DNA of 64,000 nt from Flavobacterium enshiense (lineage in GTDB: Bacteria; Bacteroidota; Bacteroidia; Flavobacteriales; Flavobacteriaceae), in NCBI RefSeq assembly GCF_022836875.1, contig NZ_CP090376.1, positions 1,426,001 to 1,490,000 of the forward strand. The letters run 5' to 3'. Shown here in pieces: positions 51,893-61,096 of the stretch (position 1 is its first letter; every line of letters begins with the position of its first letter). The notes below the pieces were generated by a model. The model was not told where the DNA came from. It saw only the letters and a program-made list of their open reading frames with translations, and made no database searches. The translations under genes and the position numbers were made by a program.

Positions 51893-52807
51893 ATGAAACC
51901 AGCCGTAACCATTATAATGGCCACTTACAATAGGGCTCATTTTATAAAAGAGACTTTACGTTCCATACAAAATCAAACATTTGGCAATTGGGAATGCCTT
52001 ATCATTGATGATGCCGGAACCGATAATACAAAAGAGGTGATAGCTGATTTGTTAAATAATGACGGTCGTTTTCACTATTTGAAAAGACCAGATAATTATA
52101 AAAAAGGTTTACCCGGTTGTCGAAATTACGGTCTTGATTTGGCCAAAGGCGAGTATGTTGTTTTTTTTGACGACGATGATTTTGTGCATCCGCAGAATTT
52201 AGAAATAACCTTGAAATTTATTAAAAGGCTGGACGTAGATTTTGTCCATTTTCGAAAGAAAGCTTACGAGACTAGTTTGCCAGAAATAATTGATTATTCG
52301 AAAGATTTTAATTTTTTAACAAACGATGTAGTTTTGGAAGATCATCTGACACATAGGGTAGGTCTGGCATCCTGTACTATATTATGGAATAGAGATTGCT
52401 TTATGGATGTTCGTTTTAATGAATATTTAATGTATGCCGAAGAATGGGAGTGTTATACAAGAATTTTACTGAATAATAAATTAGGTAAATCTATTAATGC
52501 TGTTTTGTACTATAATTTCAAGCACTCAAATTCAAATACAGGTGAATTTTATAAAGCAAATCCTATTAGAGTTCAATCTAATGTTGAAGCAATTAAGATG
52601 GTTGTTATTAATCTTAAGAAAAATGGATTACTTAATTTAAAGCTTAAAAAATATTTTATCCGCACTTCTATTTCTTTTAAAGAATATAATTTAAAAGATA
52701 ATCTTATTGTTTTATATGAGGATAATACTTTTAATTACAATCTCTATTATTTTAAAATTAGAATTAAAAGCAGGTTATATAAATTAAAAAAACGATTATT
52801 AAAGTAA
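51893..52807 (+). CDS. GT2 family glycosyltransferase
   Basis: The 304-residue GT-A protein has AVTIIMATYNRAHFIKETLR, LIIDDAGTDNTKEVI near residue 38, and VVFFDDDDFVHPQNLEITL near residue 88 (metal site). YAEEWECYTRILLNNK near residue 182 supplies the likely catalytic acid. It begins on the base after the preceding stop and is followed by wecB after one base, so the three genes are one transcript. Specificity unknown. Confidence 0.85.
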   Translation: MKPAVTIIMATYNRAHFIKETLRSIQNQTFGNWECLIIDDAGTDNTKEVIADLLNNDGRFHYLKRPDNYKKGLPGCRNYGLDLAKGEYVVFFDDDDFVHPQNLEITLKFIKRLDVDFVHFRKKAYETSLPEIIDYSKDFNFLTNDVVLEDHLTHRVGLASCTILWNRDCFMDVRFNEYLMYAEEWECYTRILLNNKLGKSINAVLYYNFKHSNSNTGEFYKANPIRVQSNVEAIKMVVINLKKNGLLNLKLKKYFIRTSISFKEYNLKDNLIVLYEDNTFNYNLYYFKIRIKSRLYKLKKRLLK

Positions 52808-52808
52808 T

Positions 52809-53933
52809 ATGAAAATCCTCCTTTGTTTTGGTACTCGTCCAGAAGCCATTAAAATGGCGCCACTATATTATGCTTTAAAGAAAACGGAGAATGATATAAA
52901 AATTTGCATTACAGCGCAGCACAGACAAATGCTGGATCAGGTATTGGATTTTTTTGGAATCGTGCCCGATTTTGATTTGGATTTGATGCAGGTAAATCAA
53001 TCCTTAAATCAGTTAAGTTCCAGAATTTTGAATGCGGTCGACTCTGTTTTAACTGATTTTTCACCCGATTACGTATTGGTTCACGGCGATACCACAACTT
53101 CAACGATGGTAGCTTTGGCCGCTTTTCAAAGGGGGATTAAAGTAGGTCACGTTGAAGCAGGGTTGAGAACCTTTAATAAGTTGTCTCCATTTCCTGAAGA
53201 AATGAATCGTCAAATTACCGGTAGAATTGCAGATATACATTTTGCGCCGACAAAATGGGCTGCGGGCAATCTTTTTGATGAAAATATTAATAAAGATGAT
53301 GTTTTTATTACCGGAAATACGGTAATAGATGCTTTGCATCTGGGTTTAGATGAGATAAAAAAGGGCTATAGTTGTGTGGATTTAGAGATGGTTAAGTCTG
53401 TGATTATTCCTAATGCAAAAGTTATACTTATAACCGGTCACCGAAGAGAAAATTTTGGAGATGGTTTTGAAAATTTGTGTGAAGCCATTAAAGTAATTGC
53501 GTCCCGGAGGGCTATACAAGTTATTTATCCGGTACATTTAAATCCGAATGTGCAGGAACCGGTCAATCGTATTTTGGGGAATCTTGATAATGTATATTTA
53601 ATACCACCTGTTGATTATCCTGCATTTATCTATTTGATGCAGCAAAGTTATTTAGTTCTTACAGATTCTGGGGGTGTTCAGGAAGAAGCTCCCTCTTTGG
53701 GAAAACCAGTTTTAGTCATGCGTGATACCACCGAACGTCCTGAGGCAATTAGTGCGGGAACAGTGATTTTGGTTGGTACAGATAGTACTAAAATAGTAGC
53801 TGCATGTACAGAATTATTGGACGACGAGGATTTGTATCTAAAAATGAGTAAAGCTCATAATCCTTATGGAGATGGTAAGGCAAGTACACGTATTATGGAA
53901 TTTTTAGAGGTGCAAAATCCGAGAAGTTGTTAG
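52809..53933 (+). CDS. wecB: UDP-N-acetylglucosamine 2-epimerase, non-hydrolysing
   Basis: The 374-residue enzyme is predicted to interconvert UDP-GlcNAc and UDP-ManNAc in the cytoplasm. It has the GT-B-like fold with family motifs ILLCFGTRPEAIKMAPL, VLVHGDTTTSTMVALAAF, HVEAGLRTFNKLSPFPEE, LITGHRRENFGDGFENL and LTDSGGVQEEAPSLGKPV, all in the expected order. The hydrolysing relative (NeuC type) is separately present at 57546-58703. It would supply ManNAc or a ManNAc-derived uronate for the glycan. It is the last gene of the 48.8-53.9 kb block; the acyltransferase remnant follows. Confidence 0.92.
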   Translation: MKILLCFGTRPEAIKMAPLYYALKKTENDIKICITAQHRQMLDQVLDFFGIVPDFDLDLMQVNQSLNQLSSRILNAVDSVLTDFSPDYVLVHGDTTTSTMVALAAFQRGIKVGHVEAGLRTFNKLSPFPEEMNRQITGRIADIHFAPTKWAAGNLFDENINKDDVFITGNTVIDALHLGLDEIKKGYSCVDLEMVKSVIIPNAKVILITGHRRENFGDGFENLCEAIKVIASRRAIQVIYPVHLNPNVQEPVNRILGNLDNVYLIPPVDYPAFIYLMQQSYLVLTDSGGVQEEAPSLGKPVLVMRDTTERPEAISAGTVILVGTDSTKIVAACTELLDDEDLYLKMSKAHNPYGDGKASTRIMEFLEVQNPRSC

Positions 53934-53940
53934 CAGTATT

Positions 53941-54272
53941 ATTCATTCCTTCTTTCCTTTAATTATTCTTATATCATTAAATAATGGAATTTTGATAGAT
54001 TTTGTTTTGCAGCAAAATTTATGTGTTTGTGAGGGAAATAAGTTTTTGAAATATATTTCTTCAAAACACTGTTTGGAGTGTTATAAATAAGAATAGACTT
54101 ACAAGTGTTTTTTGATTGATAAAGTTGCGGATTTTACATTGACTTTCTTTATTCTATTTATTGCTTTAGTATTAGTTTGGGTATTATTTATGTTTATATT
54201 GAAAAACCAATCTGTGAAAAGATAAAAAGTTTTAAGCTCTTAAAAAACGTGGAGAAAATAATTTACTCTTAA
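53941..54272 (+). pseudogene. Remnant of an acyltransferase 3 gene (C-terminal part only)
   Basis: This intergenic stretch holds the last third of an acyltransferase 3 protein scattered over several frames. HSFFPLIILISLNNGILIDF lies early, REISF and FLQNTVWSVINKN lie around 54030-54110, DFTLTFFILFIALVLV follows, and LGIIYVYIEKPICEKIKSF leads to a TAA at 54270-54272. The terminal YIEKP motif is typical of the family. The N-terminal two thirds are absent, so this is a decayed or deleted gene rather than a simple sequencing slip. Confidence 0.6.
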
Positions 54273-54325
54273 GTTGCTGTGATTGTTGCAGAGAAAGAGA
54301 ATTATAATTAGTGAAATAAAAGAAA

Positions 54326-55579
54326 ATGAAAATACTTGCACTGGTTGAAGATTTACGGATAAATACATCCTCTGGGGGAATTTGTAATTCTAATTTTTTA
54401 TCTGGTTTGATAAAGGATGGGCATCAGATTGACTGTTATTATGATTATGCTCATTCGGATGATTTCCCATGGTTACAATCATCGTTACTTAAAATAAAGT
54501 CTATTTCGTCAAATCAACCTAGTTTATTATTTAAAACTATATGCAAAATACCCAAAGGTGATGCTATTGTAGTTCGTTTAACCGGATTTACTCTAGAACA
54601 AAATGAAAAAATCAAAGCATGGCAGAGAAGTTTGAAAACAGCACTTTGTGAAAACGAATATGATTTAATTCTGTTCTTGGGGGCTGGTAATTCCATGCTT
54701 AACTATTTCTCTATTTTAGGAGTTAAAACAACCATTCCAATTATGGTGAATTATCATGATCCCTATCCTGATAATCAATATCCGGCTCCGTACACTGGGT
54801 CTAATAATCGGGTGGCTAAAATTAAAACAAAGAAATCGAACGATATAATTAATAAGGCTACGATAGTAAGTTTTCCTTCTATGCGACTTCTTGAATGGAT
54901 GACTCAATTCCATCCTGCCTTAAAATATAAATCAACTGTTTTTCCCCATGTGAACGGATTACTCCAAGATTTGCCTGAAATAGAGGAGGACATTGAAGTT
55001 ACTTTGAATGAAAATCGCTTCAATATTGTTCATGCTGGCTCTTTGTTAGGCTCAAGAAACCCAGAGTTTTTAATTCGGGCTTTCAAAAAATTTATTGATG
55101 GAGATGAAGAAAGAAGACAAAAAGCAATTTTAAATATCATTGGGCACATTGACAGGAAAAACAAAGTTACGGAGATTGATTTGAACCAATATGAGACTAA
55201 TATTCGTTTGATTAGGAAAAGGGTAAGTTATAAAAAAAGTAAAGAAATTTTTGCTAAGGCGGATGTATTGTTAATTATTGAAGCAGTAGGAGAGGATAGT
55301 CCGTTTATGCCGGGAAAACTGACTGATTATATAGAAGCAGAAAAGAATATTATGGCATTAACACCAAAAAAATCAGAAATATCCAGACTTTTTGGTGATA
55401 AATACCCATATATAACTGAAACAGACAATGAAGATGGAATTTATTTAATTTTAGTTACATTGTGGGAATTATGGAAAAGTAAACAAAAAGTAATAGATGT
55501 TCCCCCGGCTTTAAAACATTATGTGAGTTGGGAGAATCAAAATGCACTATTAACTGCCTTATTTGCTGAAAATAAATGA
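54326..55579 (+). CDS. Glycosyltransferase-like protein, GT-B fold, divergent
   Basis: The 417-residue protein starts MKILALVEDLRINTSSGGIC, a GT4-like N-terminal loop. It contains IMVNYHDPYPDNQYPAPY in the middle and a C-domain with FNIVHAGSLLGSRNPEFLI and DSPFMPGKLTDYIEAEKNI, corresponding to the nucleotide-binding region. The usual E-x7-E is not clear, so it is an outlying member. It probably transfers a sugar in the cytoplasm. It overlaps the following acetyltransferase by four bases (ATGA). Confidence 0.65.
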   Translation: MKILALVEDLRINTSSGGICNSNFLSGLIKDGHQIDCYYDYAHSDDFPWLQSSLLKIKSISSNQPSLLFKTICKIPKGDAIVVRLTGFTLEQNEKIKAWQRSLKTALCENEYDLILFLGAGNSMLNYFSILGVKTTIPIMVNYHDPYPDNQYPAPYTGSNNRVAKIKTKKSNDIINKATIVSFPSMRLLEWMTQFHPALKYKSTVFPHVNGLLQDLPEIEEDIEVTLNENRFNIVHAGSLLGSRNPEFLIRAFKKFIDGDEERRQKAILNIIGHIDRKNKVTEIDLNQYETNIRLIRKRVSYKKSKEIFAKADVLLIIEAVGEDSPFMPGKLTDYIEAEKNIMALTPKKSEISRLFGDKYPYITETDNEDGIYLILVTLWELWKSKQKVIDVPPALKHYVSWENQNALLTALFAENK

Positions 55580-56229
55580 TAAAATTATTTTTATATAAAA
55601 AGTGGACGCAATATCAACGGTATAAGTTTTTAAAACAAAGGAAGAAAGAAGGTAGTTTTATATCGGCACAAACTTCCGGATATTGGAAAGTATTCTTTGA
55701 AGGTAAAAACGGAGTTCCGGAACGCTGCCAGTTTTTGAGTGATACTATTCGTATAGGATATGCTACCACTTTGGGTGTAAATAATCTTTTATCAGGAAAT
55801 GTGACTATTGGGAAATACTGTCAGATAGGAGCAGATGCGGCTTTTCACGCTTCAAATCATCCTGTAAGCCATATGACAACTTATATCAACTCTAATTTGT
55901 TCAACGGAGAATTAAAACAATTTAAAGAAGAGCATAAGATAATTGTGGGTAATGATGTTTGGGTAGGACATGGAGTCATTGTTGTAGGAAATGTGACCAT
56001 TGGTAACGGAGCTATTTTGGCTGCGGGTTCGGTAATTACAAAAGATGTTCCTCCTTATACCATTGTTGCGGGTGTTCCTGCTAAACCAATCAGAAAACGA
56101 TTCTCGGACACCATTATTCAGCAAATAGAAGCCTTACAATGGTGGAATAAATCAGATGCGGAATTAGAAATAATAAAACCTTTTTTTTTAAAAGATTTTA
56201 CAAACAAAGAAAGTATTTATGATAACTAA
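55576..56229 (+). CDS. Hexapeptide-repeat O-acetyltransferase (CatB/LbH type)
   Basis: The 217-residue protein has an N-terminal helical part followed by a left-handed beta-helix: NNLLSGNVTIGKYCQIGADA, then FHASNHPVSHMT with the catalytic histidine region. VGNDVWVGHGVIVVGNVTIG and ILAAGSVITKDVPPYTIVAG follow, and PAKPIRKRF ends the domain as in CatB-like enzymes. It uses acetyl-CoA to modify a sugar or sugar nucleotide. Its gene sits directly before the nonulosonic acid synthase gene, which it overlaps by 11 bases, so acetylation of a nonulosonic acid or its precursor is a fair guess. Confidence 0.8.
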   Translation: MIKLFLYKKWTQYQRYKFLKQRKKEGSFISAQTSGYWKVFFEGKNGVPERCQFLSDTIRIGYATTLGVNNLLSGNVTIGKYCQIGADAAFHASNHPVSHMTTYINSNLFNGELKQFKEEHKIIVGNDVWVGHGVIVVGNVTIGNGAILAAGSVITKDVPPYTIVAGVPAKPIRKRFSDTIIQQIEALQWWNKSDAELEIIKPFFLKDFTNKESIYDN

Positions 56230-57229
56230 ACCCTACCTCATAGCTGAAATAGGACAGGCTCACGAAGGAAGTCTCGGTATACTGCACTCCTATATAGACG
56301 CTTTGGCTACGACCGGAGTTCAGGCTATTAAATTTCAGATGCATATTGCCGAAGCCGAGAGCAGTATCCACGAGCCTTTCCGTGTTAAGTTTTCGCTTGA
56401 GGATGAAACCCGATATGATTATTGGGAACGGATGGGGTTTACTTTGGACCAATGGAAAGGGATTAAAGCACATTGCGACGAGGTTGGGCTTGATTTTATT
56501 TGCTCTCCATTTTCTAATCTAGCAGTAGATTGGCTTGAGGACATCGGAGTCAAATATTATAAAATCGGATCCGGTGAAGTGAGTAATTGGCTTATGTTGG
56601 ATAAAATTGCTAAAACAGGTAAGCCAATTATTCTTTCTTCTGGAATGAGTAACTACGATGAATTGGATAAAACGGTTGCTTTTCTGAAAGAAAGAAAAGT
56701 TGCTTTTTCCTTATTACAATGTACAACTTCCTATCCAACACAACCGGAACAGTATGGTTTAAATGTGATTAAAGAATTAAAAGAGCGTTACAATGTTTCT
56801 GTTGGTTTTTCCGACCATTCTTCAAAAATCGCAACGAATATAGCAGCAGTGGCTTTAGGTGCGGAAATACTCGAATTTCACGTGGTTTTTGATAAGCGTA
56901 TGTTTGGTCCCGATACAAAATCTTCTTTAACTCTTGATGAGGTTTCCCAAATGGTAAGCGATGTCTCAATGGTTTATACGGCATTGCAAAATCCTGTAGA
57001 CAAAAATAATAATGAACAATTCGGTAATCTGAAAGCCATCTTTGAAAAATCACTGGCTGTTAATAAAGAGTTGCCAAAAGGGCATCTGTTAGCGTTTGAC
57101 GATCTTGAGACCAAAAAGCCTAAAGGTTTTGGTATGGATGCCACGCGTTTTCATGAGGTTGTCGGAAAACCACTGAATAAAGATTTAAAAAAGTGGGATT
57201 TTTTGAATGAGGGGGATGTTGATTTGTGA
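56219..57229 (+). CDS. neuB: N-acetylneuraminate/legionaminate synthase family (NeuB)
   Basis: The 336-residue enzyme condenses phosphoenolpyruvate with a 2-acetamido sugar to give a nonulosonic acid. Visible motifs are YLIAEIGQAHEGSLGILHSY, VQAIKFQMHIAEAESS, YYKIGSGEVSNWLMLDKIAK, LQCTTSYPTQPEQYGLNVI, VGFSDHSSKIATNIAAVALG and EILEFHVVFDKRMFGPD; the last part is the SAF-like antifreeze domain. NeuB, LegI and PseI all share these motifs. The ATG at 56219 overlaps the acetyltransferase by 11 bases. With NeuC and NeuA homologues next to it, it forms a sialic or legionaminic acid cassette. Confidence 0.88.
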   Translation: MITKPYLIAEIGQAHEGSLGILHSYIDALATTGVQAIKFQMHIAEAESSIHEPFRVKFSLEDETRYDYWERMGFTLDQWKGIKAHCDEVGLDFICSPFSNLAVDWLEDIGVKYYKIGSGEVSNWLMLDKIAKTGKPIILSSGMSNYDELDKTVAFLKERKVAFSLLQCTTSYPTQPEQYGLNVIKELKERYNVSVGFSDHSSKIATNIAAVALGAEILEFHVVFDKRMFGPDTKSSLTLDEVSQMVSDVSMVYTALQNPVDKNNNEQFGNLKAIFEKSLAVNKELPKGHLLAFDDLETKKPKGFGMDATRFHEVVGKPLNKDLKKWDFLNEGDVDL

Positions 57230-57545
57230 GAATTGATTTTTTGAAGGCCTGAAATGACAGGAGATTGCTTTGTTAATCCGAGTAAAGGTCTTGTGTCCTA
57301 CTGAGTTAGGATGAACTGTATTGGCAACATTTGCAACCTACCACAAAGCCAAACACCCCTAAAGTCAACTCAAGGGACAATTTCGGTAACGTGTTTGGAT
57401 TTTAAAAAGATGTTTTTATTTCATAATACAATATAGGGTAACAGTGCGCTCATCGTTGTTAAAAATTCCTTAGTGTTAATACTCCAAACAACCTTTTCAT
57501 CATTCCGTTTTTTTGTCTATTTTTAGCGCTTGAAATAAAGAGAAA
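57230..57545 (+). other. 316-base gap between neuB and neuC
   Basis: No gene or clear hairpin seen. A short stretch near 57250-57275 (GACAGGAGATTGCTTTG) resembles a piece of the palindromic repeat family. No good TAnnTTTG element could be assigned to neuC. Confidence 0.4.
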
Positions 57546-58703
57546 ATGCCGAGAAGAAAAATAGCTGTGGTTATTACCGCCCGTCCTTCCTACAGTAGGG
57601 TTAAGACGGTTTTGACAGCCATTCAAAAACACCCCGAACTGGAGCTTCAACTGGTCGTAGCCGCTTCGGCTTTGTTAGACCGCTATGGTTCTGCCGTAAA
57701 TTATATTGAAAAAGACGGTTTTGATATTGCAGCACGGGTGTTTAATGTTTTAGAAGGAGAAAATCTAACTGCTGCCGCGAAAACTACCGGGATAGGCATT
57801 TTAGAATTATCCACGGTTTTTGATAATTTAAAACCGGATATTGTTGTTACCGTAGCTGACCGTTTTGAAACCATGGCTACCGCCATTGCTGCTTCTTATA
57901 TGAATATTCCTTTAGCTCATATTCAAGGAGGAGAAGTGACAGGTAATATTGACGAAAAAGTGCGTCATTCCATAACTAAATTAGCAGATTATCATTTTGT
58001 AGCCTCAGAGAGTGCAAAGGAAAGAGTAATAAAATTAGGTGAAGATCCTAAAATGGTATTCAACACCGGTTGTCCTTCCATTGATCTGGCTGAAGAAATA
58101 ACAAACAGTAGAGAGTTGCCTTTTAACCCCTATGAAAAATATGGAGGTGTGGGAGCGAAACCCAATTTGAGTGAAGGTTATCTAGTTGTAATGCAGCATC
58201 CTGTAACGACAGAATATAAAGATTCCAGAAAACATATTGAAGCCACGCTTGAAGCGGTACACAAGGTAAATAAACCGACATTATGGTTTTGGCCTAATGT
58301 GGATGCCGGTGCTGATGGTACTTCAACAGGAATACGTGCTTTCAGAGAGCAACACCACTTACCACAAGTTCATTTTTTTAAAAATATGGAGGGAAAGGAT
58401 TTTCTTCATTTGTTGAAAAACAGTAGTTGTTTGATCGGAAACTCCAGTGTTGGTATTCGGGAATGTGCCTATTTAGGTGTTCCGGTTGTTAATATAGGTT
58501 CCCGTCAGAACAGACGAGATCGCGGCAATAACGTAGTTGATGTTGATTATTGTCAGGAACAGATTGAGAAAGCCGTACTGCAGTCGGCATCTAATGGAAC
58601 GATATTATCGTCTTTATTATACGGTGACGGAAAGGCAGGGCAAAAGATAGCTTCGTTATTGGCATCGCTTCCTTTACAGTTTCACAAAACCATCATGTAT
58701 TAA
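57546..58703 (+). CDS. neuC: UDP-HexNAc 2-epimerase, hydrolysing (NeuC/LegG)
   Basis: The 385-residue enzyme is of the hydrolysing 2-epimerase type that releases ManNAc from UDP-GlcNAc (NeuC) or 2,4-diacetamido-trideoxymannose from UDP-diNAcBac (LegG). Motifs: KIAVVITARPSYSRVKTVLT, VVTVADRFETMATAIAASYM, AHIQGGEVTGNIDEKVRHSI, VVMQHPVTTEYKDS and CLIGNSSVGIRECAYLGVPV. The IDEKVRHSITKLADYHF segment is the family hallmark. Because the PglF/E/D set in the same window could make UDP-diNAcBac, the LegG reaction is a real possibility. It is followed by neuA after one base. Confidence 0.87.
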   Translation: MPRRKIAVVITARPSYSRVKTVLTAIQKHPELELQLVVAASALLDRYGSAVNYIEKDGFDIAARVFNVLEGENLTAAAKTTGIGILELSTVFDNLKPDIVVTVADRFETMATAIAASYMNIPLAHIQGGEVTGNIDEKVRHSITKLADYHFVASESAKERVIKLGEDPKMVFNTGCPSIDLAEEITNSRELPFNPYEKYGGVGAKPNLSEGYLVVMQHPVTTEYKDSRKHIEATLEAVHKVNKPTLWFWPNVDAGADGTSTGIRAFREQHHLPQVHFFKNMEGKDFLHLLKNSSCLIGNSSVGIRECAYLGVPVVNIGSRQNRRDRGNNVVDVDYCQEQIEKAVLQSASNGTILSSLLYGDGKAGQKIASLLASLPLQFHKTIMY

Positions 58704-58704
58704 G

Positions 58705-59394
58705 ATGAAGCTTCTTGCGGTTATCCCTGCCCGCGGGGGGTCTAAAGGTGTTCCTGGCAAAAATATAAAACTGTTAGGAGGTAAGCCTCTGATTGCTTAT
58801 TCCATTGAGAGTGCAAAAAAAAGTAAGTTGCTTTCAGAAATTATTGTTTCTACAGACAGTGATGCCATTGCAGCAGTAGCTTTAGACTATGGTGCAGGTA
58901 TACCGTTCATGAGACCAAAAGAACTGGCGGAAGACAATACACCAACTTTAGCTGTACTGCAGCATGTGCTCGATTTTTATGAAAGTAACGGTGCTTTTTT
59001 TGAAGCAGTGTGTCTTTTACAACCTACGAGTCCTTTCCGGGAAAACGGTTTCATAGACTGCGCTATAGAAAAATTTATGGAAACTAATGCTGATGCGTTG
59101 GTAAGTGTATTACCTGTTCCACATGAATACAACCCACATTGGACTTTTGAATGTGATGAAAACGGCCTCCTGACCATTGCAACAGGTGATGAAAAATTAA
59201 TCTCCAGAAGGCAGGATCTGCCGCAAGCCTATCATCGCGATGGTTCCATCTATATAACAAAGTCGGAAGTTATAAAAGCCGGTTCGTTATATGGTAATCA
59301 ATTGGCTTATATCGAGAGTAATCCGGAGAATTATGTAAATATTGATACTCCTGAGGATTGGGAAAAGGCTTCTTTATTCATAAAAAAACAATGA
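58705..59394 (+). CDS. neuA: CMP-nonulosonic acid cytidylyltransferase (NeuA/LegF)
   Basis: The 229-residue enzyme activates a nonulosonic acid with CTP. It begins LLAVIPARGGSKGVPGKNIK (nucleotide-binding loop) and has IIVSTDSDAIAAVALDYG, VCLLQPTSPFRENGF and YHRDGSIYITKSEVIKAG, in the order and spacing of the CMP-sialate synthetase family. It works directly after NeuB/NeuC homologues; the start is one base after the neuC stop and the end is one base before the asnB-like gene, so all are one transcript. The exact acid (Neu5Ac, legionaminic or other) is open. Confidence 0.9.
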   Translation: MKLLAVIPARGGSKGVPGKNIKLLGGKPLIAYSIESAKKSKLLSEIIVSTDSDAIAAVALDYGAGIPFMRPKELAEDNTPTLAVLQHVLDFYESNGAFFEAVCLLQPTSPFRENGFIDCAIEKFMETNADALVSVLPVPHEYNPHWTFECDENGLLTIATGDEKLISRRQDLPQAYHRDGSIYITKSEVIKAGSLYGNQLAYIESNPENYVNIDTPEDWEKASLFIKKQ

Positions 59395-59395
59395 T

Positions 59396-61096
59396 ATGTG
59401 TGGAATTGCTGGGATAATTGGGGGTAAAGCAATGAAAGAAACATTGCATGCAATGTTGGCAGCCCAAAAACACCGAGGTCCTGACCATACAGGAGCAGTT
59501 CTGTCTGAGAATAAATTTGCCTTCGGTCATAACCGATTGAGTATAATTGACCTGAGTTCAGCAGCTAATCAGCCTTTTGAGAGTGATTGCGGTCGATATT
59601 TAATGGTATTTAATGGAGAAATCTACAACTACATTGAAATAAAATCGGAATTAAAATCGAAATATACGTTTAAAACGGCTTCCGATACAGAAGTCCTTCT
59701 GAATGCCTATAAAGAATGGGGGAGTAACTGCATGACTCGATTTAATGGCATGTTTGCTTTTGCCATTTGGGACAAACAGGAAAAAAAACTCTTTGCCGCC
59801 CGTGACCGATTTGGTGTGAAGCCTTTTTATTACGCATTACAAAATGATTCACTTTTTTTTGCTTCAGAAATTAATGCTTTGTTTGCTTCGGGAATAAAAA
59901 AAGAACCCAAGGCATCACTTTGGGCTGAATTCTTAACCCAAGGGCATTACGGGAATCCAACAGAAACATTTTGGGAAAGCATTATGCAATTGCAACCAGG
60001 GTATTATCTGGAATTTAGAGATGGCATAATAAAATTCCATAAATGGTATGATTTTGTTGCTAATGTAAACGAGTTGTTTCCGGTTTCTAAAGAAAATGAA
60101 GAAGGATATATTACCGAATTATTATTGGATGCAGTAAAATTACGTTTCCGCGCCGATGTTTCTGTGGGGTTCAATGTGAGTGGCGGACTCGATTCCAGTA
60201 TTTTATTAGCCCTGATAGATCGTCAGTTTAAGGACCAAAGCAAAAACATTGAAACGTTTACTTTTTATACTAATGACGAAAAATATGACGAAATCTATTG
60301 GGTAAAACAAATGCTCAATGGGAAAAATTATCCATTTAATAAATGTTTGTTAACCGCAAGCGAAATTCCTGAGAAAGCAAGCGAAATGGCATATTTGCAG
60401 GCTGAACCTTTCGGAGGGATTCCAACATTGGCTTATAGTGAAGTTTTCAGGAGAGCAAGTTCCAAAGGTGTAAAAGTACTTCTTGACGGTCAGGGCTCTG
60501 ATGAGGCTTGGGCGGGTTATGATTATTATGTTAAAAATAATGGGTCAGTAATTCAAGGGGTTTCCCAATCTCCTTTTAAAACGAATGCGTTACAAGAGGA
60601 TTTTCTGAAATTATCAGATAAGGTAGTTTATGAGAAACCCTTTTCCGATAATTTACTGAATTTACAATATCGGGATTTGTTTTATACTAAAATTCCGAGA
60701 GCTTTACGTTTTAATGACAGGGTCTCCATGCTTCATGGTACTGAATTGCGTGAACCTTTTTTAGATTATCGTTTGGTGGAATATGTATTCAGTCGTTCCA
60801 TTGACTTTAAAATAAAGGAAGGTCAGCAAAAATGGCTGTTGCGAAAAATAGCCAATAATTATTTAAATAAAGAAGTATCTTTAGCGCCCAAACGTCCTTT
60901 GCAGACGCCGCAACGTGAATGGCTCGCCAATGAATTGCAGGATTGGGTGAGAGCCGTTGTCAGTACTTTGGAAAACCGTGACTGGTTTGACAAAAAGCAA
61001 TTGCAAAAAGAATTGGAAACGTATTTTAAAGGAAATCAGGAAAGCAGTTTTCATATTTGGCAATGGGTGAATTTAGGATTGTTACTGAATAAATAA
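59396..61096 (+). CDS. asnB: Glutamine-dependent asparagine synthase-like amidotransferase
   Basis: The 566-residue protein has the N-terminal nucleophile MCGIAGIIGG (Cys2 after Met removal), HRGPDHTGAVLS, and the FNGEIYN motif of class II glutamine amidotransferases. The synthetase domain follows, with the pyrophosphate loop GFNVSGGLDSSILLALID and LLDGQGSDEAWAGYDYY. Asparagine synthesis is possible, but in polysaccharide clusters such proteins (for example WbpS) amidate a sugar carboxylate. Uronic and nonulosonic acids are both made by genes in this window, making that role attractive. It is the last gene of the nonulosonic acid block. Confidence 0.85.
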   Translation: MCGIAGIIGGKAMKETLHAMLAAQKHRGPDHTGAVLSENKFAFGHNRLSIIDLSSAANQPFESDCGRYLMVFNGEIYNYIEIKSELKSKYTFKTASDTEVLLNAYKEWGSNCMTRFNGMFAFAIWDKQEKKLFAARDRFGVKPFYYALQNDSLFFASEINALFASGIKKEPKASLWAEFLTQGHYGNPTETFWESIMQLQPGYYLEFRDGIIKFHKWYDFVANVNELFPVSKENEEGYITELLLDAVKLRFRADVSVGFNVSGGLDSSILLALIDRQFKDQSKNIETFTFYTNDEKYDEIYWVKQMLNGKNYPFNKCLLTASEIPEKASEMAYLQAEPFGGIPTLAYSEVFRRASSKGVKVLLDGQGSDEAWAGYDYYVKNNGSVIQGVSQSPFKTNALQEDFLKLSDKVVYEKPFSDNLLNLQYRDLFYTKIPRALRFNDRVSMLHGTELREPFLDYRLVEYVFSRSIDFKIKEGQQKWLLRKIANNYLNKEVSLAPKRPLQTPQREWLANELQDWVRAVVSTLENRDWFDKKQLQKELETYFKGNQESSFHIWQWVNLGLLLNK

